Assembly (NCBI GenBank): GCA_035772405.1
Contig: JAYKKM010000079.1
Coordinates: forward strand, 1,379,001-1,443,000
Reading direction: 5' to 3'
Origin: Chrysogorgia sp. JL179-B06
Lineage: Eukaryota; Cnidaria; Anthozoa; Scleralcyonacea; Chrysogorgiidae
Length of the DNA: 64,000 nt
Positions 56,801-64,000 of the stretch are shown here, piece by piece (the first letter of the stretch is position 1; each line of letters opens with the position of its first letter). A program made the translations under genes and the position numbers. The notes below the pieces were generated by a model. The model was not told the DNA's origin. It saw only the letters and a list, made by a program, of their open reading frames with translations, and searched no databases.

Positions 56801-57615
56801 CCGCAATTTCCCCCCGCCCGCCATTTTTCCCGCCCGCATGAGAGCCCGCGATTTTTTACGCCCGCCATTTTTCCTTCCCGCATGAGAGAGATGCCTGCGG
56901 AGGAGGCTAAATGTAATCATACCTCAATTGTATATCTTTTCTGTTTTGTTATATTATTGTGTGATTGACTAAATTTCTATTGTTTGTATATATTTTTACA
57001 ATCCTGCCTTGATTAGCCTAATTGCTACATGCAGGTTTTGTTTATTTTGTATTAGTTACTATAATTTAATACAAAATGTTGTTGTTGTTGTTGTAGTTCA
57101 AGAGGTCTTCAACTCAACAGTTCCCACAAATTTCAAGCATTTTTCGTCAAAATAATCTGAAATTATCTGAAACTCTATCTTCACTATAGGCGACTTGATG
57201 CGCTATAAATATCTTAGTTGCTATGGTTCTTGTAAAACATTAAAATGTCATTGACTTTGTTAGTCATAACTTTCAGACTGTTTCCGTGTCTTGAAACCAA
57301 AACACTTTGCCATACGTGATGTGGTACTGTTGAAATAAAAATAGTAAATTGTAATTGATGTGAAGCCTTTCGTCAGAGCTAGACCTTCGCCCACTACACG
57401 CTATTTCGACAGACTTTTTTCAATTTGTATTTCTCTCTAATATACATACACTGACAATGTCTATCAGTACTAACCTCCATCATGCACAATTATATAAACA
57501 ATATCTTTTAAGTTTGTCTAATATGAAAGAACTCGTAAAATGATAGAGTAACACCTTTTACAACTTTTCCATATTTTACTTCGTTTTTGAAATATTTCAG
57601 TTTGTTTGATATGTA

Positions 57616-57646
<31 letters not shown>

Positions 57647-60600
57647 GACGTATTAGGAGCATTATACAATAGTCTCAATGCTCTTACAACAATATATTCT
57701 TAAATTTACTAATAAACTTATTACAGTTTCATTATAAGATAAAGCCTACTACATATTTTCCCACTATGAACAAAAAATAAACTATTAATTTTAAAAAAGA
57801 AAAGTCTTAACTGCTGACTTAAAATTACCCAACATATCAAAGCTTCTAATTTCCTGTGGTAATGAATTCCACAGTTTTGGTGCCGAAACCGAGAACGCTC
57901 TGTCTCCATGAGTCACCGTTTTGGATTTTGGCTCAAGTAGCAGATTACGGTCTGATGATCTCAAAGCACGAGTCGGTTTATATTTATTTAGCAAATCAGT
58001 AATATAAACAGGCGCCTGGCCATGCAAAGCCTTGAAAGTAATTATTAGTATCTTAAATACAATCCTTGATCTCACCGGCAACCAGTGAAGATTACGAAGC
58101 ACAGGGGAGATATGCTCCGATTTTTTAACCCCTGTTACAAGTCTTGCAGCTGTATTTTGAATTCGCTGTAACTTGCTCAATTCAGCTTCTGGTAAGCCAT
58201 GTATAAGATGCTATTACAGCTGTCAAGTTTTGATGTTATGAATGCACCAACTTCTCACAGTCCTTTTTACTAAAATATTTCTTGATCTTGCCGATATTTC
58301 TGATAGCGAAAGTAGCCGATTTACAGATGTTATTTACATGAGTATTTAATTTTAGATGTCTATCTACAGCAACACCGAGATCACGTGCAACCGGAGCCGG
58401 TTGGATTTTCACATCATTGACACATATTTCTGGTATTGGTTCACAATGCATAAAACGTGATGATAGATGGACAATCTCGGTTTTACTCGGATTGCATATA
58501 AGGCCACTCATGATAGTACACCAGTTGGTGATGTCCTTAATACATAACTCAAGTTTAGCTAGAGCTGCTGGTCGATCACATAGAGATTTTATACTATAGG
58601 CATATACAGCTGTGTGTCATCAGCGTACATTATGCAATCAAGGCTTTGATCACATCTTCCAATGGCGCAAAGAAGAGTGAAAAGAGAAGTGGACCCAGTA
58701 CAGAACCCTGAGCCCTGAGGTACACCATATTGCAATGGTTTATTTGAGGAATGCGTATTCTTCACCATAACTGATTGTACCCGATCGGAAAGGTATGAGT
58801 GATACCAGGCTAGTACAGTTCCACTAAACCCATAACGATGCTGAAGTTTCTCCAATAGAATGGTGTGGTCAATGGTGTCGAACGCAGATGATAAGTCCAA
58901 CAGTACTAACACTACTTCCTGATTTTCATCAAGTGCATTAAGGATGTCATTGAAAACACGCAGAACTGCTATCACGCAGAATTGAACTGCTGTCATTTCA
59001 CCGCAGAAATGAGATGGTCTCTGACGTAAGGTGCAAGAGTAGAAGTTTGTTCCACAAATTTAGTTGAAAATGTGCATATAATAACTCCTCATGATAATGA
59101 ACGTTGTAAACTTAGCAATCACTATAAGATATAAGACATTTTTTAATGAGTCAAAATTCTCTACCCAGAACCTGACGTCAGAGACCATCTCATTTACATA
59201 TCAAAAAATTGAAATATTTCAAAAACGATGTAAAATTTGGAAAAGTTGTAAAAGGTTAACCTCTATCATTTTACGAGTTCTTTCATATTAGATAAACTTA
59301 ATTTTTGTTGCCAATGTCCTTTAACCTTTATAAATCAAAAGCAGCGAGTGCCTAAAATTAAGGCCTGCGAGTTGCTGATATGAATACGTTTATATTGATG
59401 CTTATCACCATCATATCTTGGTACTGTTTTTGAATTCTTTAATTCTTTTGATATTTTCAATTGTAGGTATAAACATCCAGTGCAAAAAGGATCTTCTTCT
59501 TCTCGTTGATACATCTTATTCAATCCTAGAGGGTAATTTCAACAGTCAGATTAAACCATTTCTTAAGCAACTTATCAACGAAGCAGTTCTAAATGTTGGC
59601 GAAGATGGGACTCACATTGCGCTAATGCTGTTTAGCAGTAAAAAGAGAACTAAAATGGTGATAAATTTTGGTGACGTGTATAATAAAGATGACATAATCA
59701 GGCTCATAACCAAATTGGATTGGAGTGAAGTTGAAGGAGAGACTACAAGGACGGACATAGCATTACAGAGAACTAGTGAGGTAAAGAAAATAGTGGTATA
59801 GTAAAAACTTAGAGGAATTAACTTAAGGTGGCTCGATAGTCAAAATGGAGTCATTTTGAGAGCACAATTTATCATACTACAAATTTTATATACAGTAGTC
59901 ATATTTTTTACATAAGTAGTTAACATGGTCCAATAGCATTTACAAAGATTTGGGTCCATATCTTTAATTGCTTAGCAGTCACACCCTTTTCCACGAACAC
60001 AACATTTTTAAAGGCACGAAACTGTAGGGCGCGCCAATGGATTTCTCCAAACAGGTAGGGGTCTGAAATTTTATATGTGGTATATGCAATACCAGAGCTG
60101 TGCAATGACGAATTATTTTACAGATATGTCAATGCCTTCATATATTTTATCCTTTCCCAAAAATGAGGGAGAAATATGTCTAATTACCATCCCTTCCAAA
60201 GGTCCTATATAATGTTTGGAGTAGTCTACCAACAAATCAATTCGTCATTGCACAGATAATACCTGTATGAACTCACATTGGAAATTTCATGCATATAGGT
60301 AAATATTTTTGATAATATCACAAATAACATCTCGTGGCCTTCAAATTCCAGAATTTGAGGAAAAACACTTTAAGGTGGCCGATGGCTCGATAGTCTGAAT
60401 AATGAGAAATTGCATTTTCCCCCATAACATGTTTTGTAATGCAGATCTGAGCTTTATTTTGGTTCATTACATAGTTATAGCGGTCTTGATGATTGAAACG
60501 TTTCACACTTGTAGCATTTATATATCTAGAGAAATTGTGTTTATGATAAGAGGCAGATTTTATGCAAATTAGTTTTCTGGATTTATTGGAAACACGATTT

Positions 60601-63600
60601 CTCCACCCAGTTTGTTTATTTAAATGAACTCCTAAAATGATGAGGAATGGTAATTTAGCGCGCTTTCATATCTCACGTCGTTCATGACTGATAAAAGACT
60701 AGAGTATAAGAAAACAACTCGTGTCGTGAGTAAGGTCTTAAAGTGCCACTACGATGAAAATTCACCCCCGTCTTTTAGATTTTCTTTAGCATAGAATAGT
60801 ATTTCAGGGTCGAAAGTGATCATCGATGTAAAAAAAAACTAAAAAATGGTATTTTGAAGTAAGTATTTTGAGCTCTGAAATCACTATTATTTAGGCCACC
60901 ATTACTAAAAACGTGTTCCAAGTGAGCCCGCAATTTCAAAAGGTAATATTGTTTGTGACGTCAGATTCTCAATGCTACGCCTGAATTTCTGTCGAGGTTA
61001 TTAGTTTTCTTGTTTTTTTCGAGAAGTAGATGAAATCTCCAGCTTTTCAGACGTCACTTCGTTACGCTGGTCAAGACCATGAACGATTAATGGCGGACAT
61101 AACAACTCCAGATTCGGAGTAAGAAAAATAATACTTGCCATCGTCGAATCGCAAAACGGTTTCGACCAAGTAATATTTAGCAGCTCTGCTTTATAAATAC
61201 GTAAAAATATCGATAGGTAAAAATTTGATCGTAGTTGCACTTAAGGTCTTCGTATAGGTTTGCAGTGCCATTTCTGTAAAGCGCTCTCAATTCGTCACAA
61301 TTTATGCCACAAAAATAAAATAGATATCGTTAGAAAGCTATTAATTTGTAGAATATACAATGGTGTCTTTGGTTTTGCGATAAACACAAACCGTTAATAG
61401 TTCTGAATTTTTAAATTAAAACCAGAGGGGCTTCACTCGGGGCGATTCAAATAGCTATACAACGCGTTTTATTTTGTTCAAAATTTTTTTCGTAGTTCGA
61501 TTCCGAGATAAATTTCCAGCAAAACGGTGTCAGCGTTTTTTATTTATTGCCTGGTTTCGAATTAATGACTTATTTTGTCCGAATGTAATGGTCGAAAAAC
61601 AGCATTTTCAACTTTTGTCGTCAATAAAATCGGCAAAACTCCACATATAAAAAAACGCTGACACCGTTTTGCTTGAAATTTATCTCGGATAATCGAACTG
61701 CAAAATATTTTTTTGTAAATTGTGACGAATTGAGAGCGCTTTACAGAAATGACACTGCAAACGAAGACCTTAAAGTGATGCAATGAAAAATTCAGTTGTA
61801 AAATAACTCTTTTATTTGAAAGAACTCTTAAAACTATAAAGACTAACCATTTACAACTTTTTCATATCTCACTTCACTCTTGAGATATTAAGATTTGTTT
61901 AATATGTAAACTTATGACATCACAATGCATGACATATTGAAAAATTCTGCATTCTTTACATTATCACATGGAATCGTTTGATGATTTGATGTCATTGGAA
62001 ACATCCACGCACATGCACCTGCATTTTAAGTGCTTTCATTACATAATCTCAAGGATATATATAAGCGTTTTCAATAAGTTGTTATGCAGTGCGATTAAAT
62101 AAATCTCAATATCTCAAGAGTGAAGTGAGATATGAAAAATATATAAATGGACAATGGTTAGTCTTTATAGTTTCAAGAGTTCTTTCAAACAAAAGAGTTA
62201 TTTTACAACTGAATTTTTCATTGCATAGCCACTTTAAGATATAAACCATATTCTTCAGCTATGCTTCAGCTGCAGTACCAGTGCAAAATTGTTTTCCATT
62301 TCACTTCTGTAGGAGATATTCCCTTTCAAGAGTCCAGCGAATCACAGAAAAGATCTTGAAGATGTTATCGTCATCATAACTGATGGTGCACCACAAGGAA
62401 GCCACGACTCACCTAAAGAGGCCAAGCGATATGCGAAGCAATTAAAAAGCAACGATGTTGTTATTATTGGTGTCGGTGTGGGAGACATATTAACTAAACC
62501 TGAAAGTTTGCGTATACTACAAAATATTTCATCACCTGGACAAACCATAAATGCAAAATTTGACGGTATTAAGAACATTGTGGGACAGTTGGCGACTAAA
62601 TCATGTATAACTCCCCACACTATCGGTATGTTGGCTTGCTGCTTATTGGGTTTGCGGATATATAGCTTGTTCCAAGTCATGAGTGAACAAACAGACAGAC
62701 AGACGGACGAAAGGATTGCCTTCAAATACAAACGGAACACATCTATAGATCAGACATTTGATTGACAGAGTTTGACGCTACTCTGGCTTTAAAAAGTTTT
62801 TTGAACGTAACTTTGAAAGTTACTGTCCATGACCCAACGTTTCGACACTCCAATCTAGTGTCTTCATCAGGGGTGATCGTTGTAAAGTTAGGATCCCTAT
62901 TTATACCCTCATAGAACCGATGATGACGTTATCTATTAACAAGATGCAAATAAGCTTCTGGTAATAAACCACCGTCATCGCGATTCAATGGGGCGTGGGA
63001 AAGTTACGTTCAAAAAGCCAGAGTAGCGTCAAACTATTTCGGATTTATCACCTGGTTGTGTTGGGAAATTATTTGTTGACATCTTTAGATATAAATTGAC
63101 AGGTATATCTCCTTAATTTCATCTATAGATACTTATTGTATTTGCCCGCCTTCCGTGCAGGTTTCTGGAGCGATCTATTTAAAACCTGGAGAAACAAAAA
63201 TAATTATTTCTTGGAGAGAACCAATACCAGCTTGTCTAGGGAAAGCAGAAATGGATACAACGAAAACCATTGTTAATCCATTACTACGCTCTCCGCACGC
63301 GTTTGAAGCTGGTAATCACTCCATCTCCTACACGTATTTCTTCAAAAATGAAGGATATCAAAAAACGTGCTCTGTTGATCTTGAAATAAAAGGTTTGTGT
63401 CTTATGTTTTCAGATTCAATTCCCAAAGCTACACCTCATGAAAAATGTCATTTTTCACTTTTGAGTTACAGGACATTGGCAACAAAAATTAAGTTTGTCT
63501 AATATGAAAGAACTCGTAAAATGATAGAGTAACACCTTTTACAACTTTCCCATATTTTACTTCGTTTTTGAAATATTTCAGTTTGTTTGATATGTAAATG

Positions 63601-64000
63601 ATATGGCTCTGACGTCAGGAGCAATAATTTTCACTCATTAAAAAAGTCTAATATCTCAGTGATTGCTAAGTTTACAACGTTCATTATCATGAGGAGTTAG
63701 TTAAACGCACATTTTCAAGTAAATTTGTGGAACAAACTTGAAGATGGAACTAATATTCAAATAATAAAAAAAATAATAAATAATAATAAAAAAATAATAA
63801 TAAAAAAAGTTGATAATAATAATGAGTGAAAATTCTCTACGCAAACACAGAGACCATCTCATTACTCGGGTAGTAGCCGAGTCTAGGTTTCGGTGGCATT
63901 CCTGTATTTTTATTTTTCGGGTCGACAAATTGCAATTATTGCATAATCCCAATACGCTTTGCGAAACCAGGCGCTGTGCTCATCTCATTGGCTCATCTCA
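50735..64000 (+). CDS. Gene C: secreted vWFA-HYR protein (3' end outside window)
   Basis: Visible exons 50735-50816, 59467-59780, 62313-62625 and 63129-63392, all with AG/GT borders and compatible phases; 973 bases, in frame. Signal peptide, vWFA with intact MIDAS (DTSYS, TRTDIAL, ITDG), HYR1. The HYR2-to-stop part is expected beyond the window by analogy with B. Introns match B closely, including a shared LINE and foldback elements, but C has gained a TTAA MITE (54035-54472) and a 2.25-kb TIR element (54657-56909). B and C differ mostly by amino-acid-changing substitutions in the vWFA exons. Confidence 0.72.
50880..52140. pseudogene. LINE fragments in gene C intron 1
   Basis: 50880-51360 matches the minus-strand LINE end at 25500-26060. 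51660-52110 (+) matches 26340-26820 (AAKIIFKLDWNTPSS, RDTVYTLRGRNALV) but is more frameshifted. Confidence 0.65.
52680..52910 (-). repeat. SINE-like body, headless copy
   Basis: Same unit as 27440-27690. Confidence 0.55.
53063..53161 (+). other. Possible extra 33-codon exon (gene C counterpart)
   Basis: 99 bases between TTTCAG and GTTGCA, phase 1-1, open: ILLTGVEVHTNFNDVSVRIS... See 27817-27915. Confidence 0.3.
53249..53530 (-). pseudogene. LINE fragment (GRRPINYIDCV), second copy
   Basis: Minus strand GRRPINYIDCVARDTNQMI and KDSWRRIVKSV as at 28003-28278. Confidence 0.65.
54035..54472. mobile_element. TTAA MITE (copy 3) with proven empty site
   Basis: TTAA at 54031-54034 and 54473-54476; ends CTCTTTCCTGACCGGC and, inverted, CTCTTTCCTGACAGGC. 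Gene B has a single TTAA in the same context at 28783-28786. Confidence 0.9.
54657..56909. mobile_element. 2.25-kb TIR element with RecQ-like helicase remains
   Basis: Perfect 18-bp ends TAGCCTCCTCCGCAGGCA / complement, flanked by the 9-bp duplication AATGTAATC (54648-54656, 56910-56918). Inner right end has CCCGCCATTTTTCC repeats (56790-56880). A hairpin with GTGTAGACCCCTAC arms lies at 55660-55735. Gene B lacks it. Superfamily unclear (9-bp duplication suggests MULE-like); no transposase recognised. Confidence 0.8.
55740..56035 (+). pseudogene. RecQ-type helicase middle fragment
   Basis: Plus strand around 55980-56033 reads LIERIVFDECHIISTWGSTF then RILY and a stop: the DEAH/DECH motif II block of RecQ-like helicases (family pattern VDEAHCISQWGHDFR). 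Upstream, QVKLNSMIVND resembles the preceding region but is frame-broken. Complementary to the Walker A piece at 37533-37805. Confidence 0.55.
57509..59324. mobile_element. TTAA-type foldback element split by a LINE (C)
   Basis: Counterpart of 29449-31259; right end GTTGCCAATGTCCTTTAA (TTAA at 59321-59324). Confidence 0.7.
57619..59006 (-). pseudogene. 5'-truncated CR1/L2-like LINE (C copy)
   Basis: Same element and same AAAT flanks as 29560-30940; (ATT)n tail. It has a further 7-base insertion beside GVPQGS and a small deletion before CIMYADDTQLYM. Confidence 0.85.
59467..59780 (+). CDS. Gene C exon 2: vWFA domain, first half
   Basis: 314 bases: GINIQCKKDLLLLVDTSYS, QIKPFLKQLINEAVLNV, ETTRTDIALQ; GAG/GTAAAG donor. 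About ten replaced residues against three silent changes compared with B. Confidence 0.88.
59781..62312. other. vWFA intron of gene C
   Basis: Matches B 31716-33630 with an extra block at about 60735-61510 that ends in the ACGGTGTCAGCG hairpin. 61770-62237 is the TTAA-bounded foldback element. No gene. Confidence 0.6.
61770..62237. mobile_element. TTAA-bounded foldback element before vWFA exon 2 (C)
   Basis: TTAA at 61770-61773 and 62234-62237; counterpart of 33085-33555. Confidence 0.7.
62313..62625 (+). CDS. Gene C exon 3: vWFA domain, second half
   Basis: 313 bases: EIFPFKSPANHRKDLEDVIV, IITDGAPQGS, VVIIGVGVGDILTKP, KSCITPHTIG; phase 1 end before GTATGTTG. Confidence 0.88.
62771..63033. 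mobile_element. MITE with TTTGACGCTACTCTGGCTTT ends (C)
   Basis: Counterpart of 34086-34347; retains GTTTCGACACTCC...TTCATCAGG intact. Confidence 0.75.
63129..63392 (+). CDS. Gene C exon 4: HYR1
   Basis: 264 bases, phase 1-1: YCICPPSVQVSGAIYLKPG, KIIISWREPIPAC, FEAGNHSISYTYFF, KTCSVDLEIK. Confidence 0.82.
63393..64000. other. Start of the HYR1-HYR2 intron (C)
   Basis: Left arm of the AGGACATTGGCAAC foldback element (63466 on; its TTAA is TTAC here), an AAT-rich stretch (63760-63825), and the start of the ACTCGGGTAGTAGCCGAG insertion shared with B. Confidence 0.65.

Noticed and set aside
62836..62875. Complete hammerhead ribozyme
   Set aside because: The catalytic core and stem II are suggestive, but only four bases separate the putative cleavage site from the core, so stem I cannot form, and stem III has mismatches.

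Overview
The window is nuclear DNA of an animal, most likely an anthozoan cnidarian (coral or sea anemone). It is AT-rich, its genes are split by introns, and it is crowded with Penelope-like, CR1/L2-like, Tc1, Harbinger and TTAA-flanked elements. The main genes combine a von Willebrand A (vWFA) domain, hyalin repeats (HYR) and di-cysteine repeats resembling coral galaxin. The taxon call is an inference; no species-specific marker was recognised.

Layout. 1-2969 (minus): two intronless paralogues of the fukutin-related/LicD family; the first is cut by the window edge, the second is an intact 561-residue gene. 3000-5100: inverted-repeat elements, a 73-bp palindrome, and LINE and Penelope fragments. 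5149-16910 (gene A), 25138-41442 (gene B) and 50496-64000 (gene C, incomplete at the right edge): three tandem copies of one secreted-protein gene. Its deduced order is signal peptide, vWFA (two exons), then HYR-HYR-galaxin-like, and again HYR-HYR-galaxin-like and stop. Gene B is open throughout (nine exons, 2028 coding bases, 675 residues). Gene A has a one-base insertion in its second vWFA exon and a lost splice acceptor at HYR2. Gene C is visible only as far as HYR1. 17000-25050: Penelope, LINE and Tc1 remains, then a large nested inverted-repeat structure holding about 1.76 kb of a 47-bp satellite. 42200-50500: a Kunitz-domain exon (minus), two minisatellites, Penelope pieces in both orientations, a stray copy of the signal-peptide exon, and a decayed Harbinger transposon ending just upstream of the gene C promoter.

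How it fits together. The vWFA/HYR/galaxin-like proteins would be exported, with an intact metal-binding (MIDAS) motif, and probably act in extracellular adhesion, matrix or recognition. All modular exons are phase 1-1, the hallmark of extracellular exon shuffling. Hand comparison of the paralogues shows far more amino-acid-changing than silent codon differences, suggesting diversifying selection. Genes B and C share intron insertions missing from A, so B and C separated most recently. The best candidates for something undescribed are this fast-changing gene cluster and two terminal-inverted-repeat elements, with clean target duplications, that carry pieces of a RecQ-type helicase.
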